NCBI RefSeq assembly: GCF_000262345.1 | Contig: NZ_AJTQ01000370.1 | Coordinates: 1-64,000, forward strand | Direction: 5' to 3' | From: Streptomyces xiaopingdaonensis | GTDB lineage: Bacteria; Actinomycetota; Actinomycetes; Streptomycetales; Streptomycetaceae | Length of the DNA stretch: 64,000 nt | In this document: in pieces, positions 36,944 through 46,274 of the stretch | How positions within the stretch are numbered: position 1 is the first letter of the stretch | Layout of the letters: each line of letters begins with the position of its first letter | Made by a program: the position numbers and the translations under genes | Notes under the pieces: generated by a model | Told to the model about the DNA's origin: nothing | The model's input: the letters and a program-made list of their open reading frames with translations, nothing else | Database searches by the model: none

Positions 36944-37927
36944 TTGAGCGAGACGCCGATAACACTTGCACACGTCCAGGACGCCGCGGACCGGCTGGAG
37001 GGCGCCGCGCACCGCACGCCCGTGCTCCGCTCCTCGCTGCTCGACGCGCTCGCCGGCAGCGAAGTCCACCTGAAGGCCGAGAACTTCCAGCGCGTCGGCG
37101 CCTTCAAGTTCCGCGGCGCCTACAACGCGCTCGCGCAGCTCCCCGCCGAGCAGCTCGCGCGCGGCGTCGCCGCCTACTCCTCGGGCAACCACGGGCAGGC
37201 GGTGGCGCTCGCGGCACGCGAGCTCGGCAGCAGCGCGCTCCTCGTGATGCCGCAGGACGCCCCGCCGACGAAGCTGGCGGCGACGGCGGCGTACGGCGCC
37301 GAGATCGTCACCTACGACCGCTGGACCGAGAGCCGCGAGGAGATCGGCGCGAAGCTCGCGGCCGAACGCGGGCTCACCGTCATCCCGCCGTACGACTACG
37401 CGCCCACGATGGCGGGCCAAGGCACGGTCGCACTCGAACTGCTGGAACAAACGGAGGAGTTGGAGGCGCTGCTGGTCCCGGTGGGCGGGGGCGGCCTCGC
37501 GGCCGGTTGCGCCACGGTGGCGGCGGCGCTCGCTCCGCGGCTGAGCGTCGTCGGCGTGGAGCCGGACGCGGGCGACGACACGGCGCGCTCGCTCCGCGAG
37601 GGCGCCCGCGTCTCGATCCCCGTACCCCGGACGATCGCCGACGGGCAGGGCGCGACGACGCCGGGCGAGCTGACCTTCGCCGTCAACCGGCGTCTCCTCA
37701 CCGGCGTCGAAACGGTCGGCGAGGACGAGATCCGGGCCGCGATGCGGTTCGCCTTCGAGGTGTTGAAGATCGTGCTGGAGCCGAGCGGCGCCACGGCGCT
37801 CGCCGCGCTCCTCGCCGGCCGCGTCCGGCTGCCGCGGCGCACCGGCGTCGTGCTCTCGGGCGGCAACATCGGGCTCGACAGGTTCGCCGAAGTGATGGCG
37901 GACGCGCCCGCGCTGCCGCTGCCGTAG
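36944..37927 (+). CDS. Threonine/serine dehydratase-like PLP enzyme
   Basis: The protein has 327 residues from a TTG start preceded by GAGAGGACG. It is a fold-type II PLP enzyme: the cofactor lysine lies in FQRVGAFKFRGAYNAL near residue 53, the substrate loop is YSSGNHGQAVALA near residue 80, and the phosphate-binding loop is VGGGGLAAGC near residue 180. It lacks the C-terminal ACT domain of biosynthetic threonine deaminase, so it is closer to catabolic threonine dehydratase or serine racemase. It stands alone after era and ends at a strong bidirectional terminator. Confidence 0.9.
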   Translation: MSETPITLAHVQDAADRLEGAAHRTPVLRSSLLDALAGSEVHLKAENFQRVGAFKFRGAYNALAQLPAEQLARGVAAYSSGNHGQAVALAARELGSSALLVMPQDAPPTKLAATAAYGAEIVTYDRWTESREEIGAKLAAERGLTVIPPYDYAPTMAGQGTVALELLEQTEELEALLVPVGGGGLAAGCATVAAALAPRLSVVGVEPDAGDDTARSLREGARVSIPVPRTIADGQGATTPGELTFAVNRRLLTGVETVGEDEIRAAMRFAFEVLKIVLEPSGATALAALLAGRVRLPRRTGVVLSGGNIGLDRFAEVMADAPALPLP

Positions 37928-37941
37928 GTAGCGGCGCGAGA

Positions 37942-37976
37942 CGCCCGACCCCGCCTCGTACGGGCGGGGTCGGGCG
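37942..37976. terminator. Bidirectional terminator between the dehydratase and deaminase genes
   Basis: CGCCCGACCCCGCC at 37942-37955 pairs perfectly over 14 bases with GGCGGGGTCGGGCG at 37963-37976 around a seven-base loop. It lies in a 55-base gap between convergent genes. Confidence 0.88.
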
Positions 37977-37982
37977 ACGGGC

Positions 37983-38996
37983 TCAGAACCGGAAGGCGTC
38001 CACCTCGGCGAGGTAGCGGGCCCGGCGCTCCTCGTCGTCGTCGAGGAAGGACGCGAGGAACGAGTTGCGCGCCAGCAGGCGGAGCTGCTCCTCGCCGAGG
38101 CCGAGCGCCTCGGCGCAGGCGGTGAAGTTGTCGGCCGCATAGCCGCCGAAGTACGACGGGTCGTCGGAGTTGACGGTGGCGAGGAGTCCGGCGTCGAGCA
38201 TCTGCGGGAGAGGATGGTCGGCGAGGGTGTCGACGCCGCGGAGCCGGACGTTGGAGAGCGGGCAGACGGTGAGCGGGACGCGCTCCTCGACGAGCCGCCG
38301 CACCAGCGCGGGATCCTCCAGCGCGCGCCGCCCGTGGTCGATGCGCTCCACGCCGAGCTCGTCGAGCGCCTCCGCGACGTACGCGGCGGGGCCCTCCTCG
38401 CCCGCGTGCGCGACGCGGCGCAGGCCGAGTTCGGCGGCGCGGCGGTAGACGTCGCGGAAGGGCCCCGGCGGGTGGCCCGCCTCTGCCGAGTCGAGTCCGA
38501 CGCCGGTGATGCGGTGCAGGTACGGCTCGGCGGACGCGAGCGTCTCGGCCGCTTCTGCGGGCGAGGAGTCGCGGAGGAAGCAGAGGATCAGCCGCGTGGA
38601 GATGCCGTACCGCTCCTCTGAGGTGTCGAGCGCGCGGCCGAGTCCCTCGATGACCGTGCCGATCGATACTCCGCGCGAGGTGTGCGCCTGCGGGTCGAAG
38701 AAGATCTCCGCGTGCCTGACGCCCTGTTCGGCCGAACGCTCCAGGTACGCCTCGGCGAGGTCGGAGAAGTCCTGCTCGGTGCGGAGGACGTCCATGAGTG
38801 CGTAATACAGCTCGAGGAAGGAGCCGAGGTCGGTGAAGTCGTACCGGCGGTGCAGCTCCTCGGGCGAGGAGTACGGCAGGGTGATGCCGTTCCGCTCGGC
38901 GAGGGCGAAGGCGGTCCCGGGTTCGAGGGTGCCCTCGATGTGGAGGTGGAGCTCCGCCTTGGGGAGGTGGCGTGCGTCGGGTGGTGCTGAGGACAT
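37983..38996 (-). CDS. Adenosine/adenine deaminase family protein
   Basis: The protein has 337 residues. The metal-dependent deaminase motifs are LPKAELHLHIEGTLEPGTAF near residue 11, HAGEEGPAAYVAEAL near residue 195 with the catalytic His-Ala-Gly-Glu, SNVRLRGV, and VNSDDPSYFGG near residue 275. The HIEGTLEP wording is more like the bacterial and fungal adenine deaminase branch than classical adenosine deaminase, so adenine or an N6-modified adenine may be the true substrate. It follows rnz after 20 bases on the same strand. Confidence 0.88.
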   Translation of the reverse strand: MSSAPPDARHLPKAELHLHIEGTLEPGTAFALAERNGITLPYSSPEELHRRYDFTDLGSFLELYYALMDVLRTEQDFSDLAEAYLERSAEQGVRHAEIFFDPQAHTSRGVSIGTVIEGLGRALDTSEERYGISTRLILCFLRDSSPAEAAETLASAEPYLHRITGVGLDSAEAGHPPGPFRDVYRRAAELGLRRVAHAGEEGPAAYVAEALDELGVERIDHGRRALEDPALVRRLVEERVPLTVCPLSNVRLRGVDTLADHPLPQMLDAGLLATVNSDDPSYFGGYAADNFTACAEALGLGEEQLRLLARNSFLASFLDDDEERRARYLAEVDAFRF

Positions 38997-39016
38997 CCCG
39001 GCATGATACGCGCATA

Positions 39017-39922
39017 TCACCTGCGCTTCGGCACGGCGACCCTCGTGAGATCCTCGGCGACCGTCAACTCCCCGTCGAATCCGGCCTTTCGCGCCTGCCT
39101 GCCGAACTCCTGCGGGTCCGTGTACCGCTGCGAGAAGTGCGTCAGCACCAGGCTGCGCACCCCGCACTCGGCGGCGACCCGGCCGGCCTGACCGGCCGTG
39201 AGGTGGCCGAACTCGCGGGCGAGCGCGGCGTCCTCGTCGAGGAAGGTCGACTCGATGACGAGGAGGTCCGCACCGTCGGCGAGGAGGAAGACCCCGTCGC
39301 AGAGCCGGGTGTCCATCACGAAGGCGAACCGCTGCCCCCGCCGCGGCGCCGAGACGTCCTCCAGCCGCACCCCGTGCAGCTCGCCCTCGCGCTGGAGCCG
39401 GCCCACGTCGGCCCCCGCGATGCCGTGCGCGGCGAGCCGTTCGGGGAGCATCCGGCGGGCATCGGGCTCGACGACGCGGTAGCCGTACGCCTCGACGGGG
39501 TGCGAGAGCCGCTCGGCCGAGAGCGTCAACTCCCCTGTGTCGGCTTGCACTCCGGCCTCGGTGACGGGGCGGCGGCGGAGGCGGACGCTCTCGCGGTAGG
39601 CGGTCGCGTACTGGAGCCGCTCGAAGTACTCCCCGCCCGAGGCGGGGTAATGGGCCGTCACCGGATGCGGGACGCGGTCGAGGTTGATCCGCTGGATCAC
39701 CCCGGCGAGGCCCAGCGAGTGGTCGCCGTGGAAGTGCGTCACACACAGGCGCGTGAGGTCGTGCGCGGAGACGCCGGCGCGCATCATCTGGCGCTGGGTG
39801 CCCTCGCCGGGGTCGAAGAGGATGCCCTCGGCGTCCCAGCGCAGCACGTAGCCGTTGTGGTTGCGGCGCCGCGTCGGGACCTGGCTGGCGGTGCCGAGCA
39901 CCACCAGTTCACGTACGGACAA
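39017..39922 (-). CDS. rnz: Ribonuclease Z
   Basis: The protein has 301 residues. It has the metallo-beta-lactamase motif [15 protein letters not shown] near residue 63, [18 protein letters not shown] at the N-terminus, and VLTHFSQRY near residue 268. The family trims the 3' end of pre-tRNAs. The flexible arm is short, as in other actinobacterial members. It sits six bases after the HIT gene and 20 before the deaminase gene, so the three form an operon. Confidence 0.93.
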   Translation of the reverse strand: MSVRELVVLGTASQVPTRRRNHNGYVLRWDAEGILFDPGEGTQRQMMRAGVSAHDLTRLCVTHFHGDHSLGLAGVIQRINLDRVPHPVTAHYPASGGEYFERLQYATAYRESVRLRRRPVTEAGVQADTGELTLSAERLSHPVEAYGYRVVEPDARRMLPERLAAHGIAGADVGRLQREGELHGVRLEDVSAPRRGQRFAFVMDTRLCDGVFLLADGADLLVIESTFLDEDAALAREFGHLTAGQAGRVAAECGVRSLVLTHFSQRYTDPQEFGRQARKAGFDGELTVAEDLTRVAVPKRR

Positions 39923-39928
39923 CGCCCG

Positions 39929-40306
39929 TCACCCGGGGGGCCATTCGAGGCCGCGGCCGCCGAGGACGTGCGCGTGGACGTGGAAGACGGTCTGGCCCGC
40001 GCCGGAACCGGTGTTGAAGACGACGCGGTACCCGGAGCCCGGACCGCCCTGGGGGGCGTCGAGTTTCTCCTCCCGGCCGACCTCACCGGCCTCGCGCAGT
40101 ATGGCGGCGGCGAGTTCGGGGGCCTCGGTCGCGAGCGTCGCGGCGTCCGGGTAGTGCGCCTTGGGGATCACCAGGACGTGCGTCGGTGCCTGGGGGTTGA
40201 TGTCCCGGAAGGCGAGCGTCGTCTCCGTCTCGCGGAGCAGAGTCGCGGGCACCTCCCGCGAAATGATCTTGCAGAACAGGCAGTCCGCCTGAGGTTCTCC
40301 GGCCAT
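39929..40306 (-). CDS. HIT-family nucleotide hydrolase (HINT type)
   Basis: The protein has 125 residues. It starts with CLFCKIISREVPATLL, the HINT N-terminal zinc-binding type CxxC, and ends with the histidine triad HVHAHVLGGRG near residue 111. These enzymes hydrolyse adenosine phosphoramidates. It is the first gene of the HIT-rnz-deaminase operon. Confidence 0.94.
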   Translation of the reverse strand: MAGEPQADCLFCKIISREVPATLLRETETTLAFRDINPQAPTHVLVIPKAHYPDAATLATEAPELAAAILREAGEVGREEKLDAPQGGPGSGYRVVFNTGSGAGQTVFHVHAHVLGGRGLEWPPG

Positions 40307-40321
40307 GCCCGGATGCTACCG

Positions 40322-40378
40322 GGCCGCACCGCGCCCGTCCGAGCCGGTTTCGCCTCGGCGCGGGCACGGTGCGGGGCG
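40322..40378 (-). terminator. Terminator-like hairpin downstream of lutC
   Basis: CCGCACCG and CGGTGCGG pair over eight bases, and after a two-base mismatch CCCG pairs with CGGG. It lies just beyond the lutC stop and before the HIT start. Confidence 0.55.
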
Positions 40379-40380
40379 GT

Positions 40381-41043
40381 TCACACGTCGGTGCGGATGA
40401 GGACGACGAGCGTCCGCGGGCCGTGGACGCCCTCGACACGCTCCAACTCGATGTCGGACGTCGCGGAGGGGCCGCTGATCAGCGTCGTCGGCCGCTCGGG
40501 GACGAGGCGCGCGACGGCCTCGGGCACGCCCACCTCGACCGTCGAGCGGTCGACGACGCAGACGTGCAGGTCCGGCACGAGGGTGAGCGCCCTCCGCCCC
40601 TGCCGCGGTGTGCCGTCGAGGAAGAGGGTGCCGGTCTCCGCGCAAGCCACGGCCGACGCGGTCACCACTCCGTCGAGTTCGCCGAGCCGGGGCGCCGGCA
40701 CCTCGGCCGAGTCGGCCTCGACCTCGCCGTCGAAGTCGGCGAGCCAGCCGGGGTCGAGCCCCGGCGGGACGCCGACCCTGCGCGCGCCGTGCGCGCGGAG
40801 GGCCTCGGCGACCGTCTCCGCCGTGCGGTCGGCCGTGCAGGTGCGGACCTCGGCCTTGTAGTCGAGGAGACGGTCGGTGAGGAGGCCGACGAGGTCGTCG
40901 TCGGGGAGGGTGCGACCCGTGCGGTAGTCGCGGGGCACCTCGACCCGAGGAGCTTCTGCGAGCGCGAGCGCGTCGCGCACCCTGCCGAGGACGGTCTCCC
41001 TCGCGGACGCCGACTCGCCTGCGCCGTGGGCGTGTTCGGTCAT
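40381..41043 (-). CDS. lutC: Lactate utilization protein C
   Basis: The protein has 220 residues and belongs to the LutC/YkgG (DUF162) family. Typical blocks are GVVTASAVACAETGTLFLDG near residue 128, TLVPDLHVCVV and the C-terminal GPSATSDIELERVEGVHGPR. It is the third subunit of the LutABC enzyme that oxidises L-lactate to pyruvate. Its ATG overlaps the lutB stop, so translation is coupled. Confidence 0.95.
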   Translation of the reverse strand: MTEHAHGAGESASARETVLGRVRDALALAEAPRVEVPRDYRTGRTLPDDDLVGLLTDRLLDYKAEVRTCTADRTAETVAEALRAHGARRVGVPPGLDPGWLADFDGEVEADSAEVPAPRLGELDGVVTASAVACAETGTLFLDGTPRQGRRALTLVPDLHVCVVDRSTVEVGVPEAVARLVPERPTTLISGPSATSDIELERVEGVHGPRTLVVLIRTDV

Positions 41044-42572
41044 CGGGACTCCTCTCCCTCGTCGTCCTGCGGGGCCGCGGCGCGCAGCTCCGCCTGCCCC
41101 TCCTGCGAGGCGAACCACTCGCGGAAGGTCTGCTTCGGCGGCTCGGAGACGTCGCGGGTGGCGCTCCAGCCGTTGAAGGGCGGCGGCAGATGGGAGAGCT
41201 TTCCGTCCTTGCCCGCGAGCAACCGACCGGCACGCGACGCCTTCTGCGCCTTGGTGTAGAGCTTCGGTCGTTTCATGAGCGACGCCGCCGCCTTCATCGC
41301 CGTCTTCTCCGCGGTCGCCCCCGACTCCTCGGTGTTCTGGTGGCGCAGCTCGACGAGGAGCGACGGAATGTCGATCTTCACGGGGCAGGCGTCGAAACAG
41401 GCTCCGCACAGGCTGGAGGCGTACGGGAGCGAGCTGTTGGGGTCGTCCTTCGCCGCGTGCATCCCGGCGAGCTGCGGCGTGAGGACGGCACCGATCGGGC
41501 CCGGGTACGTCGACCCGTACGAGTGTCCGCCGGTCCGCTCGTAGACCGGGCAGACGTTGAGGCAGGCCGAGCAGCGGATGCAGTTGAGCGCCTCGCGACC
41601 GACCTTGTCCGCGAGCGCGGCGGTGCGCCCGTTGTCGAGGAGGACGAGGTGGAACTCCTGCGGCCCGTCGCCAGGGGTCACGCCCGTCCACATCGAGGTG
41701 TAGGGGTTCATCCGCTCCCCCGTCGAGGAGCGCGGCAGCAGTTGGAGGAAGACCTCCAGGTCGGCGAAGCGGGGCAGCACCTTCTCGATGCCCATCACGG
41801 AGATCAGCGTCTCGGGCATCGTCAGGCACATCCGCCCGTTGCCCTCGGACTCCACCACCGAGAGCGTGCCCGTCTCGGCGATGCCGAAGTTGGCACCCGA
41901 GAGCGCGACCTTCGTCGTCATGAACTTCTCGCGCAGGTACGCGCGGGCCGCGGCGGCGAGGTGCGCGGGGACGGAGTCGAGGCGCGGGTCGACGCCGGGG
42001 ATCTCCTTGAGGAAGATGCGGCGGATCTCGTCGCGGTTGCGGTGGATGGCGGGGACGAGGATGTGCGACGGCCTGTCGTGCGCCAACTGCACGATGAGCT
42101 CGGCGAGATCGGTCTCGTGCGGCCTGATCCCCTCGGCCTCCAGGTGCTCGTTGAGTCCGATCTCCTGGGTGGCCATCGACTTGACCTTGATCACCTCCTC
42201 GCTGCCCGTCGCCTTCACCAGGCGGGTGACGATCTCGTTCGCCTCCGCGCCGTCGCGCGCCCAGTGCACGGTGCCGCCGCGTTCGGTCACCCTGCGCTCC
42301 AACTCCTCCAGGAGCTCGGGGAGTCGGTTCATGGTGTCGGTCTTGATCGCCGACCCGGCGTCGCGGAGCCGCTCCCAGTCGGGGAGTTCGCCGGTGACGG
42401 CGAGGCGCTTGGCGCGGATGGTGTGGGTGGCCTTGCCGAGGTTGCGACGGAGCTGCTCGTTGCGGAGCTCGCCGTGCGCGGCCTCGGGGAACTTCTGCTC
42501 GCCGCGCAGGTTCCCCGTGCCGTAGGGGCTGCGCGGGGGCGCTGCGGGCATGCCGAGGAAGGTGCTGCTCAT
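41040..42572 (-). CDS. lutB: Iron-sulfur lactate utilization protein B
   Basis: The protein has 510 residues from an ATG overlapping the lutA stop. The N-terminal DUF162 part (FMTTKVALSGANFGIAETGT) is followed by two 4Fe-4S clusters: CIRCSACLNVCPVYE near residue 330 and CGACFDACPVKIDI near residue 387. It transfers electrons in the LutABC lactate dehydrogenase complex. The start MSSTFLGM was chosen because longer readings run into lutA. Confidence 0.96.
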   Translation of the reverse strand: MSSTFLGMPAAPPRSPYGTGNLRGEQKFPEAAHGELRNEQLRRNLGKATHTIRAKRLAVTGELPDWERLRDAGSAIKTDTMNRLPELLEELERRVTERGGTVHWARDGAEANEIVTRLVKATGSEEVIKVKSMATQEIGLNEHLEAEGIRPHETDLAELIVQLAHDRPSHILVPAIHRNRDEIRRIFLKEIPGVDPRLDSVPAHLAAAARAYLREKFMTTKVALSGANFGIAETGTLSVVESEGNGRMCLTMPETLISVMGIEKVLPRFADLEVFLQLLPRSSTGERMNPYTSMWTGVTPGDGPQEFHLVLLDNGRTAALADKVGREALNCIRCSACLNVCPVYERTGGHSYGSTYPGPIGAVLTPQLAGMHAAKDDPNSSLPYASSLCGACFDACPVKIDIPSLLVELRHQNTEESGATAEKTAMKAAASLMKRPKLYTKAQKASRAGRLLAGKDGKLSHLPPPFNGWSATRDVSEPPKQTFREWFASQEGQAELRAAAPQDDEGEESR

Positions 42573-43336
42573 CGGGCGGCCTCCGCGAGTGCGTACGGCG
42601 AGGTGCGGGTGGCGGCGAGGATCTGCGCCAGGTGGAGGGTGCGGGTGTCCGAGGCGATCCGGCTCAACCCGCCGCCGATGTGCATCAGGCAGGAGGAGTC
42701 CCCCGCGGCGCAGACGGCTGCGCCGGTCTCCGCCACGTGCCGCATCTTGTCGGCCAGCATCGCCGAGGAGGTCTCCGCGTTCTTCAGCGCGAAGGTGCCG
42801 CCGAACCCGCAACAGGCGTCGGCCTCGGGGAGTTCGACGAGGTCGATCCCCTCGACGGCGCGCAGCAGCCGCAGCGGTTTCTCGCCCACGCGCAGCATCC
42901 GCAGCGAGTGGCACGTCGGGTGGTAGGTGACGCGGTGCGGGAAGTACGCGCCGACGTCGGTGACTTCGAGGACGTCGACGAGCAGCTCGGAGAGTTCGTA
43001 CGTCTTCGCCCGCACCTTCGCGACGCCGTCGACGAGCTCCGCGTCCCCGTACCGCTCGGCCACGATGCCGTGCTGATGGCGGACGGACCCGGCGCAGGAT
43101 CCCGAGGGCAGCACGACCGCGTCGATCGAGGGGTCCCCGAACTGCTCGGCGAAGTTGCGGACGAGCGGCACCGGTTCGCGCTGGTAGCCGGTGTTGACGT
43201 GCATCTGGCCGCAGCAGGTCTGGCCCGGCGGGAAGACCACCTGGTGCCCGAGGCGGGTGAGGAGCACGGCTGTGGCCTTCACCGCGTCGGGGAAGAGCGT
43301 GTCTCCCAGGCAGGTGGCGAAGAGTCCGATGCGCAT
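42569..43336 (-). CDS. lutA: Lactate utilization protein A
   Basis: The product has 255 residues from the ATG at 43336, which follows GGAGG. It contains the cysteine-rich CCG repeats: CCGQMHVNTGYQREP near residue 62 and HPTCHSLRML with ADACCGFGGTFAL near residues 150-195. These hold an iron-sulfur centre of the lactate oxidation complex. It is first in the lutABC operon. Two GGTC-N-GACC sites in the gap to lldP indicate repression by the LldR-type regulator encoded at 45403-46149. Confidence 0.95.
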   Translation of the reverse strand: MRIGLFATCLGDTLFPDAVKATAVLLTRLGHQVVFPPGQTCCGQMHVNTGYQREPVPLVRNFAEQFGDPSIDAVVLPSGSCAGSVRHQHGIVAERYGDAELVDGVAKVRAKTYELSELLVDVLEVTDVGAYFPHRVTYHPTCHSLRMLRVGEKPLRLLRAVEGIDLVELPEADACCGFGGTFALKNAETSSAMLADKMRHVAETGAAVCAAGDSSCLMHIGGGLSRIASDTRTLHLAQILAATRTSPYALAEAAR

Positions 43337-43359
43337 GGGACCTCCACGGTCGTCTTTAA

Positions 43360-43411
43360 GGTCTGACCATAGTAGTCCCGCCTTTGGGGCTGACATGAAT
43401 TCGGTCCGACC
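43360..43411. promoter_or_regulatory. Paired LldR-type operators in the lutA-lldP divergent promoter
   Basis: GGTCTGACC at 43360-43368 and GGTCCGACC at 43403-43411 are palindromes with a central base, 43 bases apart (about four helical turns). They match the FadR-subfamily GntR operator type. The same core recurs in front of the regulator gene at 46174-46182. Confidence 0.8.
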
Positions 43412-43534
43412 TTATTGACATGTGATGTTTCCGATGACCTACTGAGGAGCCGTCTACGCCACACGCCGCCCCCGGTTGCCGCAGACGGGTCCCGCACCGG
43501 CAGGCGCGCAGAGAACTCACCGAGGAGCACATCC

Positions 43535-45211
43535 GTGGCAACTGCCGTACCAGCGGCCGCACTTGCGGCCTACGCCCCCGACGTGGCCGCCGTCGGAGGC
43601 AGCACCACCCTCACCGCGCTGCTCGGACTCGTACCGCTCGCGGTCTTCTTCGTGCTGCTGACGGCGGCGAAGCGCCCCGCGCTCCACGCCGCGCTCGGCG
43701 CACTCCTAGCGGCGCTGCTCGTGGCCGTGCTCGGCTACGGGATGCCGGTGCATCTCGGCGTCCTCTCGGCGACGCAGGGCCTCGTCTTCGGACTCTTCCC
43801 CGTGATGCTGATCGTCGTCGCCGCGATCTGGTTCTACGAACTCACCGTCGTATCCCGGCGGTTCGAGGACCTCCGGCGCTCCTTCAGCGCCGTCGGACGC
43901 GGGGACCTCCGGGTGCAGGCGATGCTCATCGCCTTCTGCTTCGGCGGACTGCTGGAGGCGCTCGCCGGGTTCGGCGCACCCGTCGCGATCACCGCGGCGA
44001 TGCTCATCGCACTCGGACTGCCGCCCGTGCGCTCGGCGGTGACCGTACTCGTCGCCAACACCGCGCCCGTCGCCTTCGGCGCGATGGCGATTCCGATCAC
44101 CACCGCCGGCAACCTCACCGGCATCCCGCCGGAGGAGATAGCCTCGGTCGTCGGCAGGCAGAGCCCCGTGCTGGCGCTCTTCGTCCCGCTGCTGCTCCTC
44201 TTCCTCATCGACGGTTGGCGCGGGGTGCGGCAACTCTGGCGGATAGCCCTGCTCACCGGCTTCGTCTTCGGCGTCGCGCAGTACTGGTGCTCCGCGCACT
44301 TCGCCTACGAACTCACCGACGTCGTCGCCGCGTTGGCCGGCTTCGCCGCCGCGGTGCTGATGCTCCGGTTCTGGAGGCCGCGCACCCCCGAGGACCAGCT
44401 CTCGCAGGTCGAGGCCGAACCGCTGACGCCTCGCCGCGTCGTGCTCGCCGTCCTCCCCTACATCCTCGTCATCGCCGTCTTCGCGCTCGGCAAGCTCAGC
44501 GTCGGCTCCGTCGACGTGCCCAAGTGGCTCGGCGCCCTCAGTATCGAGCTGCAGTGGCCCGGACTCCACGGGCAACTCGTCGACGGCGACGGCAGCCCGG
44601 CGGAGAGCGCCGTCTACTCGCTCGACGTACTCGGCAACCCCGGCACCCTGCTCATCCTCTCCGGCATCCTCGTGGCGCTCGTCTTCAGCCGCGCCGCCGA
44701 CCGGGAACGCTTCCCGATGTCCGCCAGGACGGCGCTCGGCGCCGCCGGTTCGACGCTGCGGAACATGAGGGGCGCCATCGCCACCGTCGCCACGGTCCTC
44801 TCGCTGAGCTACGTGATGAACCAGTCGGGGCAGACCGTCGCCATCGGCACCTGGCTCGCCGCAGCCGGCGGGCTCTTCGCGCTCTTCTCGCCGCTCCTCG
44901 GCTGGCTCGGCACCGCCGTCACCGGCTCCGACACCTCGGCCAACGCCCTCTTCGCCTCGCTCCAGCAGACGGCCGGCAAGAGCGCGGGGATCGACCCGAC
45001 GCTGCTCGTCGCCGCCAACTCCTCGGGCGGCGTCGTCGGCAAGCTGGTGAGCCCGCAGAACCTCACGATCGCGGCGACCGCCGTGGGCCGGCCCGGGACC
45101 GAGCGGGTCCTGCTGCGCAAGGTCGCCGGGTACAGCGCGGCCCTGCTGGCCTTCCTCTGCGTGCTCGTCTACCTTCAGTCGCTTCCGGTGCTCTCCTGGA
45201 TGCTGCCCTAG
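43535..45211 (+). CDS. lldP: L-lactate permease
   Basis: The protein has 558 residues from a GTG preceded by GAGGAG. It is highly hydrophobic with about twelve membrane segments and the LctP/LldP family blocks FCFGGLLEALAGFGAPVAIT near residue 137, NTAPVAFGAMAIPITTAGNL, and VTGSDTSANALFASLQQ near residue 465. It imports lactate for oxidation by LutABC, whose operon is divergent. A GCCGGG/CCCGGC hairpin at 45238-45256 follows the gene. Confidence 0.95.
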   Translation: MATAVPAAALAAYAPDVAAVGGSTTLTALLGLVPLAVFFVLLTAAKRPALHAALGALLAALLVAVLGYGMPVHLGVLSATQGLVFGLFPVMLIVVAAIWFYELTVVSRRFEDLRRSFSAVGRGDLRVQAMLIAFCFGGLLEALAGFGAPVAITAAMLIALGLPPVRSAVTVLVANTAPVAFGAMAIPITTAGNLTGIPPEEIASVVGRQSPVLALFVPLLLLFLIDGWRGVRQLWRIALLTGFVFGVAQYWCSAHFAYELTDVVAALAGFAAAVLMLRFWRPRTPEDQLSQVEAEPLTPRRVVLAVLPYILVIAVFALGKLSVGSVDVPKWLGALSIELQWPGLHGQLVDGDGSPAESAVYSLDVLGNPGTLLILSGILVALVFSRAADRERFPMSARTALGAAGSTLRNMRGAIATVATVLSLSYVMNQSGQTVAIGTWLAAAGGLFALFSPLLGWLGTAVTGSDTSANALFASLQQTAGKSAGIDPTLLVAANSSGGVVGKLVSPQNLTIAATAVGRPGTERVLLRKVAGYSAALLAFLCVLVYLQSLPVLSWMLP

Positions 45212-45402
45212 CCGCGAGCGACCCCGGTACGTGCAGCGCCGGGGCCGCATCCCGGCTCAGCGCGGGCGCAACGTCCCTGGAGGGAGGCGACGTTGCCGCC
45301 GAAGGTCCACGAGTCGCACGTGCCGCTCGCAGGGAGAGGTCCAGCTCTTCCGTCAACGGCGCACGAACAGCAATCTCCCTCGAAGAAAGGAAAGTTGGCC
45401 GC

Positions 45403-46149
45403 TCACTCGTCCAACGTGCCCTCCTCCGCGGTCTCGTCGACGAGGGTGCCGTGGAAGCCGCGGATGTGGCGCTCCGCGAGGTCGGCGGCCTCCGGGCCGC
45501 GGCCCTCACGGAGGAGGCGGAGAAGTTCGGTGTGTTCCTCGTTGAGCGCGTAGGCGGTGGCCGGCCAGTCCTCTACGGTCTCCAGCGCGCGGAGGATGAG
45601 CGGGCGGACGGACTCGCGGACGGCCGAAGTGAGCGTCGACGTCAGCTCGTTGCCGGAGCTGCGGGCGATCTGGACGTGGAAGCGGGTGTCCAGGTCGTTG
45701 AAGTCGGCGACGCCGACGTCGGGCCTGCTCATCCCGGCGAGCAACTCTTCCGCCACGTCGAGGTCCTCAGGGGAGGCGTGCCGTGCGGCGGCCTCGAAGC
45801 TGGACCGTTCGAGGATCACCCGTGCCTCCAGCACGTCCTCCAGGCCGTAGCTGCCGAGCGCGAAGTGCAGCCGCAGCACGCGGCCCAGGGCGTCGTCGGG
45901 ATTGCGTACTATTCGGGCGCCCGCGTCGGGTCCGCGGCCCGCCTGGGCGACGAGCACACCGATCGTCTCCAGCACCCGCAGCGCCTCCCGGAGCGCGGAG
46001 CGGCTCACCCCGAGGACCGGCGCCAACTCACGCTCGGGAGGCAGCCGGTCACCGACGCGCAGCTCGCCCGCGAGCACCCTCTCCTCGACGCTCTCCAGCA
46101 CCAGTTCGTGGGTACGGGACTGCCGCACCGGCTGCCATTCGACTGGCAT
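45403..46149 (-). CDS. GntR/FadR-family regulator, probable LldR
   Basis: The product has 248 residues from the ATG at 46149, with GGGGAG upstream. The N-terminal winged helix has the GntR pattern (VEERVLAGELRVGDRLPPER, then ELAPVLGVSRSALREALRVL). The C-terminal FCD domain contains the metal-binding FNDLDTRFHVQIARSSGN near residue 153 and a His in NEEHTELL. It lies next to the lactate genes. A GGTCCGACC operator 25 bases upstream matches both sites in the lutA-lldP promoter, supporting lactate-responsive repression of the whole set, including itself. Confidence 0.9.
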   Translation of the reverse strand: MPVEWQPVRQSRTHELVLESVEERVLAGELRVGDRLPPERELAPVLGVSRSALREALRVLETIGVLVAQAGRGPDAGARIVRNPDDALGRVLRLHFALGSYGLEDVLEARVILERSSFEAAARHASPEDLDVAEELLAGMSRPDVGVADFNDLDTRFHVQIARSSGNELTSTLTSAVRESVRPLILRALETVEDWPATAYALNEEHTELLRLLREGRGPEAADLAERHIRGFHGTLVDETAEEGTLDE

Positions 46150-46173
46150 AGCAACTCCCCTGCTCGGCGGTAC

Positions 46174-46182
46174 GGTCCGACC
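46174..46182. promoter_or_regulatory. LldR-type operator at the regulator's own promoter
   Basis: GGTCCGACC, identical to the site at 43403-43411, lies 25 bases before the regulator's ATG. Autoregulation is likely. Confidence 0.75.
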
Positions 46183-46274
46183 CACTTTACGTCACCCGTC
46201 CCAGCCGTCGGACCGCGTCGCAGAGCGTCCCCGCGCCGGCACACCGCGCATCACCGCAGGTCAACGCGGTACGT

